Origin: Gluconobacter wancherniae NBRC 103581
GTDB taxonomy: Bacteria > Pseudomonadota > Alphaproteobacteria > Acetobacterales > Acetobacteraceae
DNA length: 64,000 nt
Direction of reading: 5' to 3'
Assembly (NCBI RefSeq): GCF_007988885.1
Contig: NZ_BJUZ01000002.1
Coordinates: 620,001 to 684,000 of the forward strand
This document shows positions 33,456 to 41,848 of the stretch, piece after piece. Both the position numbers and the translations under genes were made by a program. Position 1 is the stretch's first letter; each line of letters begins with the position of its first letter. A model generated the notes under the pieces. The model saw only the letters and a list, made by a program, of their open reading frames with translations. It was not told the origin of the DNA and ran no database searches.

Positions 33456-36400
33456 GGGGCTGTATGCTGTTCGCTGGAGACGCTGCTGTCGTTGCGGACA
33501 CCCACGATGCCACGAACCTTTTTACCAACTTGATCCATGAAGAGGTAAATGACGGGTGTCGTGAACAGAGTCAGAAGCTGCGAGAGCAGCAGACCGAACA
33601 CGATTGCCACACCAAGTGGACGGCGTAGTTCTGAACCCACACCATGACTGAGCATCAGGGGAAGGGCGCCGAAAAGTGCCGCAAGCGTTGTCATGAGGAT
33701 TGGGCGAAAGCGTAGCAATGCTGCCTGTCTGATGGCCTCGAGCGGTGTATGTCCTTCAAGACGTTCGGCTTCGAGCGCGAAGTCGATCATCATGATGGCG
33801 TTCTTTTTCACGATACCGATCAGCAGGACGATGCCGATGATTCCCATGATGTCGAGGTCCATCCCGAAGAGATAGAGGCCGACGAGGGCTCCGATCGCTG
33901 CAGAAGGCAGGGTCGAGAGGATCGTGATCGGATGGATGAAGCTCTCATAGAGAATACCCAGCACGATATAGACGGCCACCACAGCAGCCAGGACCAGCCA
34001 GACTTCGTTGCCCAGTGACGAGCGGAAAGCCGCGGCTGTGCCCTGGAATGCGGTCTGGAATGCAGGCGGAAGATTTATCTGCTTTTCGACGCGTTCAATG
34101 GCATCCGTAGCCGCTCCCAGTGAGTAGCCGGGGCTTACGTTGAAGGAGACCGTTGTCGCCGGGAACTGACCAAAATGCGTGATCAGCAATGGTGACAGAC
34201 TATGTGTTACAGTTGTGACCTGCTTTAGCGGAACCAGTCCGGATGTTGGCTGACGGGTCGGGCCCGACGTACTTCCGCCTGCAGATGATGAAATGCCAGG
34301 CAGGTAAAGCTGATCGAGCGCATTCAGGTTTGTCTGAAGTTTCGGATCTGCTTCTAGAATGACGCGGTACTGATTGGACTGTGTGTAAACAGTGGTGATC
34401 TGACGCTGGCCAAAGCTGTCATAGAGCAGGTTGTCCACGGTTTGCGGCGTGATGGAATACCGCGCGCCATTCGTGCGATCCAGAGATAGCATCGCCACCA
34501 TGCCAGCAGCCTGTAGATCGGATGTAACATCCGAAAGGGCCGGCTCTTTGCGGAGCTCGTCTACAAACTTCGGAACCCAGGTCTTGAAGGTGTCATAATC
34601 CGGGTTTTCCAGCATGAACTGGTACTGCGTGGCCGCGATCGAGGAATCGAGCGACAGGTCTTGAATGGGCTGCACATAAAGATGTGCGCCAACCACCTGC
34701 TGCCCCTCGTCTGACAGGCGACGCAGGATGGTTGAAAGATCTGCAGAGCGCTGTGCGCGGGGCTTCAGATTGATCAGGAAACGGCCGACATTGAGTGTCA
34801 TGTTCTGACCGTCAATGCCTACGAACGACGAAATACTGGCGACGTCCGGGTCCTTGAGGATGGCATCGCCAAGAGCTGCCTGTCGGTCCTTCATGCCTTC
34901 AAAAGAGATTGCCTGAGACATGACCGAAATGCCTTGAACCACGCCTGTATCCTGCGTTGGGAAAAAGCCTTTCGGAATGGTGATGGCGAGGACGGCAGTC
35001 AGTACGATTGTTGCCAGAGTTACCAGAAGCGTCAGGCCACGGAAGCGGAGCACGACATCAAGCCAGCGTCCGTAACCTGCAATCAGACCGTTTATCGCAG
35101 CTTCGGTAGCGTTGGAGAAGTGGCCCCAGAAGCCGTTCTTTTTTGATGGTGCATGCGTGTCCGTCAGCATACGGGCGCACATCATCGGAACCAGAGTGAT
35201 TGACACGATGGCGGAAAGAACGATCGTGATGGCCAGTGTCATCGCGAATTCGTGGAACAGGCGCCCGACGACATCCTTCATGAACAGCAGCGGGATGAGA
35301 ACAGCAATGAGCGAGACAGTCAGCGAGATAATCGTGAACCCGATCTCGCCAGCGCCCTTCAATGCTGCCGTGTAACGATCCTCACCAGCTTCCACGTAAC
35401 GGGCAATGTTCTCAATGACCACGATTGCGTCATCGACGACAAAGCCTGTCGCGATGGTCAGGGACATGAGCGAGAGGTTATCGAGCGAGAAGCCCAGCAG
35501 ATACATCGCCGCCAGTGTGCCGATCAGGGAAAGCGGAACAGACAGGCTTGGAATGATCGTGGCGGGCACATTGCGCAGGAATACGAAAATGACGCCCACG
35601 ACCAGCAGCATGGCCAGTCCGAGTTCGAATTCGACATCCTCGACTGACGCGCGAATGGTTGTCGTACGATCCGTGAGGGGGGTGATGTCGATCCCAGGAG
35701 GCAGGTCGCGGCGCAGTTGCGGAAGGACGGCGAGGACGTTGTCCACAACGCCGATGACGTTTGCGCCGGGCTGGCGTTGTACATTCAGGATCAGCGCGGG
35801 CGTTCTGTTGGACCATGCCGCGAGTTGTGCGTTCTCAGCGCCCTCCACCACAACAGCCACATCGCGCAGGCGGATTGGGCCGTTGTTCTGGTAGGCGATG
35901 ACCTGATTCATCAACTGGTCAACGGACTGGATCTGGCCATCAATGCGTAGTGAGGTCGAGCGCTTGGGGCCGTCGAATGTACCAGTCGGGGAGTTGACGT
36001 TAACGGTACCGATGATGGTTCGCAGCGTGTCGATTGCGATGCCGTATGAGGTCAGCTTCGGGATGTTGACCTGAATACGGTACGCCTTGCGATTTCCACC
36101 TGAGAGCGTGACGAGACCGACACCGGAAATCTGACTGATCTTCTGCTCAAGGCGTGTGTTGACGTAGTCTTCGACTTCCGGAAGCGGAAGGGTTTTGGAC
36201 GTGATGCCAAGTGTCAGAACCGGTGTGTCAGCAGGGTTCACCTTGGCGTAGATTGGAGGCGCGGGCAGATCCGTTGGAAGCAGGGAGTTGGCGTTGTTGA
36301 TCGCAGCCTGAACCTCTTGCTCGGCCACGTCCATGGACATGTCCAGACCAAAGCGCAGCGTGACCACCGAAGCGCCGCCCGATGACTGGGACGTCATCTG

Positions 36401-36634
36401 GTCGAGGCCAGCCATCTGCCCAAGCTGCGTTTCCAGGGGGGCTGTGACGGACGTTGTCATCACGTCCGGACCCGCTCCCGGGTAAAAGGTGGAGACGGTA
36501 ATCGTCGGGTATTCGACCTGCGGCAAAGCCGAGATCGGCAGGAAATGATAGCCGAGCAGACCACTCAGCAGGATGGCGAGCATCAGGAGGCTGGTAGCCA
36601 CCGGACGCTCGATGAACAGGCGGGACGGATTCAC
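33452..36634 (-). CDS. mdtB: RND multidrug efflux permease, MdtB-like
   Basis: At 1060 residues this is the partner permease. Long stretches match E. coli MdtB closely by eye: PRVATSLLM-like start, YPTITVSTFYPGAGPDVMTTSVTAPLE, SSGGASVVTLRF, KISQISGVGLVTLSGG. The proton-relay motif GFVVDDAIVVIENIARY is intact. It starts 24 bases after mdtA and overlaps mdtC by four bases. Confidence 0.96.
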   Translation of the reverse strand: MNPSRLFIERPVATSLLMLAILLSGLLGYHFLPISALPQVEYPTITVSTFYPGAGPDVMTTSVTAPLETQLGQMAGLDQMTSQSSGGASVVTLRFGLDMSMDVAEQEVQAAINNANSLLPTDLPAPPIYAKVNPADTPVLTLGITSKTLPLPEVEDYVNTRLEQKISQISGVGLVTLSGGNRKAYRIQVNIPKLTSYGIAIDTLRTIIGTVNVNSPTGTFDGPKRSTSLRIDGQIQSVDQLMNQVIAYQNNGPIRLRDVAVVVEGAENAQLAAWSNRTPALILNVQRQPGANVIGVVDNVLAVLPQLRRDLPPGIDITPLTDRTTTIRASVEDVEFELGLAMLLVVGVIFVFLRNVPATIIPSLSVPLSLIGTLAAMYLLGFSLDNLSLMSLTIATGFVVDDAIVVIENIARYVEAGEDRYTAALKGAGEIGFTIISLTVSLIAVLIPLLFMKDVVGRLFHEFAMTLAITIVLSAIVSITLVPMMCARMLTDTHAPSKKNGFWGHFSNATEAAINGLIAGYGRWLDVVLRFRGLTLLVTLATIVLTAVLAITIPKGFFPTQDTGVVQGISVMSQAISFEGMKDRQAALGDAILKDPDVASISSFVGIDGQNMTLNVGRFLINLKPRAQRSADLSTILRRLSDEGQQVVGAHLYVQPIQDLSLDSSIAATQYQFMLENPDYDTFKTWVPKFVDELRKEPALSDVTSDLQAAGMVAMLSLDRTNGARYSITPQTVDNLLYDSFGQRQITTVYTQSNQYRVILEADPKLQTNLNALDQLYLPGISSSAGGSTSGPTRQPTSGLVPLKQVTTVTHSLSPLLITHFGQFPATTVSFNVSPGYSLGAATDAIERVEKQINLPPAFQTAFQGTAAAFRSSLGNEVWLVLAAVVAVYIVLGILYESFIHPITILSTLPSAAIGALVGLYLFGMDLDIMGIIGIVLLIGIVKKNAIMMIDFALEAERLEGHTPLEAIRQAALLRFRPILMTTLAALFGALPLMLSHGVGSELRRPLGVAIVFGLLLSQLLTLFTTPVIYLFMDQVGKKVRGIVGVRNDSSVSSEQHTAP

Positions 36635-36658
36635 GGTCTTGCTGTTCCCTGTGGGCGA

Positions 36659-38008
36659 TCAGTGTTTATCGGAAGTTGAGGCAGGGTCGTTGCTCTTGGC
36701 CGTTGCATCTGCGCTTTGCTGACCATTACGGTCCTTGCGATGCTGGCGGCCTGTGGCAGCGCTCTGCTCGGATGTGCTTGCAGCGGCGTTTGTATCGGGG
36801 ATCGATACCTTCGCGCCGGGCCGCAGATGGCTGACGCCATCGGTCACGACGCGGTCACCGAGGCTGACACCAGAAAGAATTACAGCATCTGAATCGTTGG
36901 TGGCGCCAACCTTCACGGGAACGTCCGCAACTGTCATGTCTGGCTTCACAACATACAGGAACTGCCCGTCCGGGCCGGTTTGCAATGCATTGCCAGGTAC
37001 CAGAAGGACGTTTTGCAGTGTGTTGACCAGCAGATGCGCGTTTACAAACTGGTTCGGGAAGAGCGTCTCGTCTTCGTTGGTGAAGATAGCACGCATACGG
37101 ACGGTACCGGTGGCTGTATCAATCTGGCTGTCCAGTGCCTTGACGGTGCCGCTTGCGATCTTCTGTGTGTCCTCACTGTTCCAGGCTTCGACGTTCAGGC
37201 TGCCGCTTGCGCGGAGGTGCTCTGCAACAGAGCCAAGCTGGTTCTGCGGGACGGTGAAGATAACCGAAATCGGTTGCATCTGGGTGAGTGTCGTCAGACC
37301 ACCGGACTGTCCAGCCGTTACGTAGTTGCCCATATCCAGCGCGCGGATGCCGACGCGGCCTTCCACGGGTGCGATAATATGGCAGTACATGACGTTCAGC
37401 TGGGCATTGCGAACGTTGGCTTCGTCAAATTTCACCTGGCCTTCAAGCTGCTGAACCGTGAATTCCTGATCCCGCGCGGTCATGGCGGATGTGGAATCCT
37501 GGCGAATCAGGCGTTGATAGCGAGCGTTGTCCACCCGAGCTTTTTCAAGCTGTGCACGATCAGCGGCCAGCGTACCTTCATACTGTGCGAGCGTTGCTTC
37601 GTATGGGCGGGGATCGATGAGTTCAAGCTCGTCTCCGGCATGCACGTGCTGACCTTCCTGATAATAAACTTTCAGGATGTGGCCGCTGACGCGCGGCGTA
37701 ACCGTTACGTTCGTTACAGGAACGACGGTGCCGATCAGATGGAGAATGACCGGCATATCGCCCGTACGGACCGTGGCGACCGCTACAGGCTGGACGTCGC
37801 CTGCGCCAGCAGTCTGCGCATGCCGACGGCCAGTGCCTTTGTTCTGACCTGAATGAGGGCGCAGAATGGCAAAGGCGATCAGCAATGCCACGAGGGCAGC
37901 AATGCCGATGACAATCCATTTTCCACGGGATCGCCGGGGAGGAGGCGCTCCTGTCGTATGAGTGTTGCCATCAAGGCGGTCGTTTGAGCCGGCCGTCTGA
38001 TCGTTCAT
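36659..38008 (-). CDS. mdtA: RND efflux periplasmic adaptor, MdtA-like
   Basis: This membrane-fusion protein links MdtBC to the outer-membrane channel. From ATG 38008 it has 449 residues: a short cytoplasmic N-terminus with basic residues, one membrane helix (IVIGIAALVALLIAFAIL), then the lipoyl-like half motifs (GHILKVYYQEGQHVHAGDEL and MYCHIIAPVEGRVG), a helical hairpin between them, beta-barrel and proximal domains, and a long Ser/Ala/Lys tail. A TTG at 38035 is in frame but less likely. No BaeSR-type or TetR regulator is adjacent. Confidence 0.94.
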   Translation of the reverse strand: MNDQTAGSNDRLDGNTHTTGAPPPRRSRGKWIVIGIAALVALLIAFAILRPHSGQNKGTGRRHAQTAGAGDVQPVAVATVRTGDMPVILHLIGTVVPVTNVTVTPRVSGHILKVYYQEGQHVHAGDELELIDPRPYEATLAQYEGTLAADRAQLEKARVDNARYQRLIRQDSTSAMTARDQEFTVQQLEGQVKFDEANVRNAQLNVMYCHIIAPVEGRVGIRALDMGNYVTAGQSGGLTTLTQMQPISVIFTVPQNQLGSVAEHLRASGSLNVEAWNSEDTQKIASGTVKALDSQIDTATGTVRMRAIFTNEDETLFPNQFVNAHLLVNTLQNVLLVPGNALQTGPDGQFLYVVKPDMTVADVPVKVGATNDSDAVILSGVSLGDRVVTDGVSHLRPGAKVSIPDTNAAASTSEQSAATGRQHRKDRNGQQSADATAKSNDPASTSDKH

Positions 38009-38041
38009 GTTCGTTCCGTCTTTCCCGTGCACCAATGTGGC

Positions 38042-38059
38042 GCGTATCCCGCGATGCGC
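38042..38059. promoter_or_regulatory. Imperfect palindrome before mdtA (possible operator)
   Basis: GCGTATC (38042-38048), CCGC, GATGCGC (38053-38059) form 7-base half-sites with one mismatch, about 35-50 bases before the mdtA ATG. A TATAGAAT-like -10 on the minus strand lies just upstream (near 38072-38079), but its -35 is poor. A repressor site is possible only. Confidence 0.3.
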
Positions 38060-38222
38060 CCTTTTAACCTTATTCTATAAGCGAGGGATTTCGTTCTCGC
38101 CATGACGGGACCTTAAATCCTGTTCAGTTTTAGCAACGAATGACAGCAGATTTCATTTTGAGACGTGCTGTTACGTTGATTCAGCCCCTTGCGGGGGCGG
38201 TCAGGAAATATCATATCGCCTT

Positions 38223-38247
38223 GGAACTAGGCACCTGTCGTTCCGTT
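38223..38247 (+). promoter_or_regulatory. Match to the EcfG general-stress promoter
   Basis: GGAAC (38223-38227), exactly 16 bases, CGTT (38244-38247). This equals the alphaproteobacterial EcfG/RpoE2 consensus GGAAC-N16/17-CGTT. It would start transcription about 35 bases before the CsbD-family gene. Whether this genome encodes EcfG, PhyR and NepR cannot be seen here. Confidence 0.6.
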
Positions 38248-38289
38248 AGGGATCAGACAGAGGCACAAAGAGATTGCAGGAGAATTATC

Positions 38290-38580
38290 ATGGCCGACAC
38301 AACCACCATCAAGGCTGAAGGTCTCCTCGACGAAGCCAAGGGTAAACTGAAAGATGGTTTCGGTGGCCTGACTGGCGACGCGTCGACTCAGGCTGAAGGA
38401 AAATTTGACCAGCTTTCCGGCATGGCTCAGCAGGAATTCGCTGATCTTTATGATGAAAGCGAAACAAAGCTCGAGGCAGCAACGGCATTCGTTCAGGACC
38501 GCCCCCTGATTTCTCTTGCGATCGCGACGTTTGTCGGTGCTCTGATTGGCGCATTGTTCTTCGGACGCCGCAGTTCCTGA
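38290..38580 (+). CDS. CsbD-family stress protein with C-terminal membrane anchor
   Basis: A 96-residue protein (ATG 38290; AGGAGA six bases upstream). Residues about 6-42 are a CsbD domain (KAEGLLDEAKGKLKDGFGGLTG...QAEGKFDQLSG). An amphipathic helix and a C-terminal membrane segment with a small-residue face (LAIATFVGALIGALFFG) followed by RRSS are added, resembling the DUF883 anchor. CsbD proteins are induced by general stress in many bacteria; their molecular role is unknown. The EcfG-like promoter upstream fits that. Confidence 0.88.
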   Translation: MADTTTIKAEGLLDEAKGKLKDGFGGLTGDASTQAEGKFDQLSGMAQQEFADLYDESETKLEAATAFVQDRPLISLAIATFVGALIGALFFGRRSS

Positions 38581-38613
38581 TCCATCGCACCTAACAGCGA
38601 TGATGTGCTAAGA

Positions 38614-38645
38614 AGCCTCCTGGGATACTCCGGGAGGCTTTTTTT
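38614..38645 (+). terminator. Terminator whose 3' arm contains the next gene's ribosome binding site
   Basis: AGCCTCCTGG (38614-38623) pairs with CCGGGAGGCT (38630-38639, one G-U pair) over a GATACT loop, followed by seven T. GGGAGG (38632-38637) in the 3' arm is also the only Shine-Dalgarno for the ATG at 38646, eight bases away. Confidence 0.88.
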
Positions 38646-39278
38646 ATGGAATGGTTCTACGAGGATAACGGTCGGCAGGCAGGCCCTGTGTCACGTGCCG
38701 AGATCCTGCGTCTGATCCTTCAGAAACGGATAAATCCGGAGACGCTTGTCTGGACTGCGGCGTTCGGTAATGAGTGGAAGCAGGCATCTCAGGCAGGGCT
38801 GGTCTCGACCGTGACCGGGCTTGTGCGCCCGTCAGCAGGAATTGGCTCTCACTGGGCCTGGGTTGCTCTGGCTGCGCCATTCGCCATCGACTGGCTGACG
38901 CTAGCTATACTTGAATTTCGCCATCTGCCTGCAGATAAGTGGGGCGCTCCCCTGAACACTGTCATGTTGCTGCACATGGGTGTGTTTTTTACAGCATTGC
39001 TTCTGGATCGAAACGCGGTTCGTGAGGGCGGGGTTAAGCCGCCAAGCTTCTGGTGGTGGCTGTTCATGCCGGGTTATTTCTGGGTGCGTATGCGTCGGAC
39101 CGGGCATGGGAAAGTGCTTTTTGCCATGAGTATCGCGTTGCGCCTCCTCGATATCGGCATAGGCATTGTTGAGATGCCAAAAATTCGTCAGGAAATTTCC
39201 CATTCAGTACATTCGCAGCAGGAGCCGCAGAAGAGTGGGGGAAACGACTCTCAAGAAAGCGATAACGAAGAAATCTAA
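38646..39278 (+). CDS. GYF_2 (DUF4339) domain membrane protein
   Basis: This 210-residue protein starts at ATG 38646 directly after a terminator T-run. Residues 1-45 match a GYF_2 domain (WFYEDNGRQAGPVSRAEILRLI...TLVWT.....EWKQA), thought to bind proline-rich peptides. Three to four hydrophobic segments follow (about 70-90, 105-120, 135-150, 158-175), including a Trp-rich FWWWLFMPGYFW stretch, then an acidic, Gln/Ser-rich cytoplasmic tail. Function unknown; it may sense or anchor partners at the membrane. Confidence 0.8.
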   Translation: MEWFYEDNGRQAGPVSRAEILRLILQKRINPETLVWTAAFGNEWKQASQAGLVSTVTGLVRPSAGIGSHWAWVALAAPFAIDWLTLAILEFRHLPADKWGAPLNTVMLLHMGVFFTALLLDRNAVREGGVKPPSFWWWLFMPGYFWVRMRRTGHGKVLFAMSIALRLLDIGIGIVEMPKIRQEISHSVHSQQEPQKSGGNDSQESDNEEI

Positions 39279-39285
39279 ACGCTTC

Positions 39286-39314
39286 TTGACAACGTAATTC
39301 GACCTAAATGTCAT
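39286..39314 (+). promoter_or_regulatory. Candidate promoter of rnhB-ccrM
   Basis: A perfect TTGACA (39286-39291) is followed after 17 bases by TGTCAT (39309-39314, four of six matches). It lies eight bases after the upstream stop codon. Transcription would start just before the three GANTC sites. Confidence 0.45.
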
Positions 39315-39331
39315 TTTTGGGCTTCCCTTTC

Positions 39332-39357
39332 GAGTCGCGTTGATTCAAAACCGATTC
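39332..39357. promoter_or_regulatory. Cluster of three GANTC methylation sites in the rnhB-ccrM leader
   Basis: GAGTC (39332-39336), GATTC (39342-39346) and GATTC (39353-39357) fall within 26 bases. A GANTC is expected about once in 256 bases. The downstream ccrM product is predicted to methylate this sequence. In Caulobacter, GANTC sites in the ccrM promoter region couple its expression to methylation state. Confidence 0.6.
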
Positions 39358-39401
39358 GGCCACCATCACGTGGGCCAGATCGGCCAGGGAGCGAACTGAA
39401 A

Positions 39402-40025
39402 ATGCCAGACTATGCTCTCGAAGCCGCACATGGTGGTCTCGTTGCAGGAATCGACGAAGTGGGGCGTGGTCCGCTGGCAGGGCCGGTTGTCGCGGCAGCT
39501 GTCGCTTTCACCAAACCGCCTTCAGAATTACTTGCAGCGTTGCTTGATGATTCCAAGAAACTTACAGCTCGTCGCCGTAAGGTCGCATTCGCGGCGTTGA
39601 TGAACGCGCCAGATATTCTGATCGGTATCGGAGCAGCTTCCGTTTCGGAAATAGAACAAATAAATATCTCACAGGCCTGCTATCTGGCGATGAGGCGGGC
39701 GCTCGAAAGGCTCGATCCCCAGCCGGATCTGGCTCTGGTCGATGGCAAGCACGCCCCAAGGCTCCCATGCCCGCTGAAAATGGTGATTGGCGGGGACGGC
39801 GTGAGCCTCTCGATTGCGGCGGCTTCCATCGTGGCAAAAGTGACCCGTGACCGTCTCATGGAGCGTCTTGCCGTTCGGCATGCCGCATACGGATGGGAGC
39901 GCAACGCTGGATATGGCACCGCGGCACATTTTCAGGGCCTGAGAACACAGGGCGTTACGCCTCATCATCGACGTGCATTCGCACCCATTAAAAATATGAT
40001 CGCAGCAGAGGCACACGCAGCATGA
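39402..40025 (+). CDS. rnhB: Ribonuclease HII
   Basis: RNase HII removes ribonucleotides misincorporated in DNA and RNA-DNA hybrids. The 207-residue product has the [14 protein letters not shown] motif with acidic residues Asp18 and Glu19, the LVDGKHAP aspartate and the [14 protein letters not shown] segment. Its stop overlaps the ccrM start (ATGA), so the two are cotranscribed; this pairing is common in Alphaproteobacteria. Confidence 0.97.
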   Translation: MPDYALEAAHGGLVAGIDEVGRGPLAGPVVAAAVAFTKPPSELLAALLDDSKKLTARRRKVAFAALMNAPDILIGIGAASVSEIEQINISQACYLAMRRALERLDPQPDLALVDGKHAPRLPCPLKMVIGGDGVSLSIAAASIVAKVTRDRLMERLAVRHAAYGWERNAGYGTAAHFQGLRTQGVTPHHRRAFAPIKNMIAAEAHAA

Positions 40026-41107
40026 TTGGCGCACTTCCCATCGACCAGATTCTGCGTGGTGAATGCATCGAGACCATGAAAACACTGCCAGACGGCAGTG
40101 TGGACTGTATTTTCGCTGATCCTCCGTACAATCTTCAGTTGCGTGGAGAACTCCGCCGGCCGGATGAAACTGTCGTCGATGGCGTTGATGACGCCTGGGA
40201 CAAGTTTGACGACTATGCGACGTATGACAATTTTACGCGTGAATGGCTGACAGAAGCACGCCGGATCCTGCACAAAGACGGCACGATCTGGGTGATCGGC
40301 TCTTACCATAACGTGTTCCGTCTGGGCGCGATCATGCAGGATCTTGGGTTCTGGATCCTTAATGACATCGTGTGGCGTAAATCCAACCCGATGCCGAATT
40401 TCAGGGGCCGTCGTTTTACGAATGCTCATGAAACGCTGATCTGGGCGTCACGTAGCCCTCAGAGCCGTTATCGTTTCAATTATCAGGCCATGAAGGCGCT
40501 GAACGACGATCTTCAGATGCGTTCCGACTGGTACCTGCCGCTATGCACGGGCAACGAACGTCTGCGAAACGAGCATGGTTTAAAGCTGCACCCGACACAG
40601 AAGCCTGAAAGTCTGTTGCATCGCGTTCTAGTGGCTTCGACCAATGCAGAAGATCTTGTTCTGGATCCTTTCTGTGGAAGCGGCACCACAGCTGCGATGG
40701 CGAAACGGCTTGGACGCAGGTTTATAGCGATTGAGCGCCATCCTGATTATGTGGATGCAGCGCGTGCGCGTGTTGAGAGGGAGGTGCGTCTTTCCTCGGA
40801 TGAACTGGCCATCACCCCTGCAAAGCGTGAACTGCCGCGCATTCCTTTCGGCAGCTTTGTCGAAACGGGGGCATTGCCGGCGGGTACAAAGCTGTTTGAT
40901 CGCCAGAAACGTCTGAGTGCAACGGTCACGCCTGATGGAACGCTGGTTTCCGGCAAGCAGCGGGGATCCATTCATAAGCTTGGTGCACTGTTGACGAATG
41001 CGCCGTCCTGTAATGGCTGGACGTTCTGGTATTTTGAGCGTGATGGTGAAGTTGTGCCGTTGGATGTGCTGCGTCAGGAAAATGTCGCCCTGCGTAACGC
41101 AGGATAA
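40022..41107 (+). CDS. ccrM: CcrM-type adenine DNA methyltransferase (GANTC)
   Basis: This solitary cell-cycle methyltransferase of 361 residues has the beta-class order: catalytic DPPY (33-36) before the cofactor motif DPFCGSG (215-221). It carries the extra C-terminal domain typical of CcrM (about 270-361, ending with the [18 protein letters not shown] region) that recognises DNA. No cognate restriction enzyme is adjacent. In Caulobacter and Brucella CcrM methylates GANTC after replication and controls transcription; the specificity here is inferred from the family. Confidence 0.96.
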   Translation: MIGALPIDQILRGECIETMKTLPDGSVDCIFADPPYNLQLRGELRRPDETVVDGVDDAWDKFDDYATYDNFTREWLTEARRILHKDGTIWVIGSYHNVFRLGAIMQDLGFWILNDIVWRKSNPMPNFRGRRFTNAHETLIWASRSPQSRYRFNYQAMKALNDDLQMRSDWYLPLCTGNERLRNEHGLKLHPTQKPESLLHRVLVASTNAEDLVLDPFCGSGTTAAMAKRLGRRFIAIERHPDYVDAARARVEREVRLSSDELAITPAKRELPRIPFGSFVETGALPAGTKLFDRQKRLSATVTPDGTLVSGKQRGSIHKLGALLTNAPSCNGWTFWYFERDGEVVPLDVLRQENVALRNAG

Positions 41108-41150
41108 TACGGGCTGCTCTCGGCCCAGACGCTACTGTGAAATCTTGGTG

Positions 41151-41193
41151 AAAAAGCGTGTCTCTGTCTGATCCAGAGGCACGCTTTTCTTTT
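41151..41193. terminator. Bidirectional terminator between ccrM and the ankyrin gene
   Basis: AGCGTGTCTCTG (41155-41166) pairs with CAGAGGCACGCT (41174-41185, one G-U pair), loop TCTGATC, followed by TTTTCTTTT and preceded by AAAAA. It serves the convergent genes and reaches the ankyrin stop codon. Confidence 0.9.
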
Positions 41194-41809
41194 AATGCGC
41201 TGCGAATCCGAGGAAACCCTCGGCCGTGTTGGCTGTGCCGCCATGTGTATCGAATTTTGCCGCAGGCTTCGTTGCTTTGGTGGCAGCGTGACCGCCAATG
41301 GTCAGATGGCCGCTGCCGTTCTTCATTTCGACACCGCTATCTGAAACGTTGGCGCTGTCGAGGCGGCCATCAGAATTGTATGTGCGCATGGAGAGCAGCA
41401 GAAACATGATGTCGCTGCGGTTGAGGTCGATCGCCATGTCGAGCGGGGTCTGATCGAGAACGTTATGGGCGTTCATGTCTGCGCCGCGGTTCAGGGATTC
41501 TCTGGCTGCGTTAAGTGACCCCCGGTTGATCGCGTCAAAAAGTGCGACTGTCGGGTTTACGTCCACGCGGGAGTGACCTGTATCGTCTTCGCTGGACTGC
41601 GCGCCTGGAAGCGCTGTTGGTGCCGCTGCACGTTGTGCTGCTTTGCGGGCTTCTGCTTTTTTCTGGGCCTCTTCGGCTTCCTGTTCAGCCTCTGCGTCAT
41701 CAGCATCCTGCGCATGAGCAGCATGCCAGGGCATGAGAACGAGTGGTGTCGCTGCAAGTGCAGCGATCAGCATCAGGCGGGGCAGGTGCAGGGAGGGGAG
41801 CAGTCGCAT
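41192..41809 (-). CDS. Secreted ankyrin-repeat protein
   Basis: A 205-residue protein with a Sec signal peptide (cleavage predicted after AHA, residue 33). An Ala/Glu/Lys-rich, probably coiled, segment (about 36-62) is followed by an ankyrin-repeat pair (about 86-140; ALFDAINRGSLNAARESLNRGADMN, DQTPLDMAIDLNR). The remaining tail has no recognised domain. It is the last gene after the vWA cluster, 39 bases from it and in the same direction, suggesting a periplasmic partner. Function unknown. Confidence 0.78.
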   Translation of the reverse strand: MRLLPSLHLPRLMLIAALAATPLVLMPWHAAHAQDADDAEAEQEAEEAQKKAEARKAAQRAAAPTALPGAQSSEDDTGHSRVDVNPTVALFDAINRGSLNAARESLNRGADMNAHNVLDQTPLDMAIDLNRSDIMFLLLSMRTYNSDGRLDSANVSDSGVEMKNGSGHLTIGGHAATKATKPAAKFDTHGGTANTAEGFLGFAAH

Positions 41810-41848
41810 TCAGACAATATAATGCGATCTGCGTCCGTGTGCGAGTCT

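Noticed and set aside
36980-37852. 290-codon plus-strand open frame inside mdtA
   Set aside because: Antisense shadow of a well-supported adaptor gene; no domain visible.
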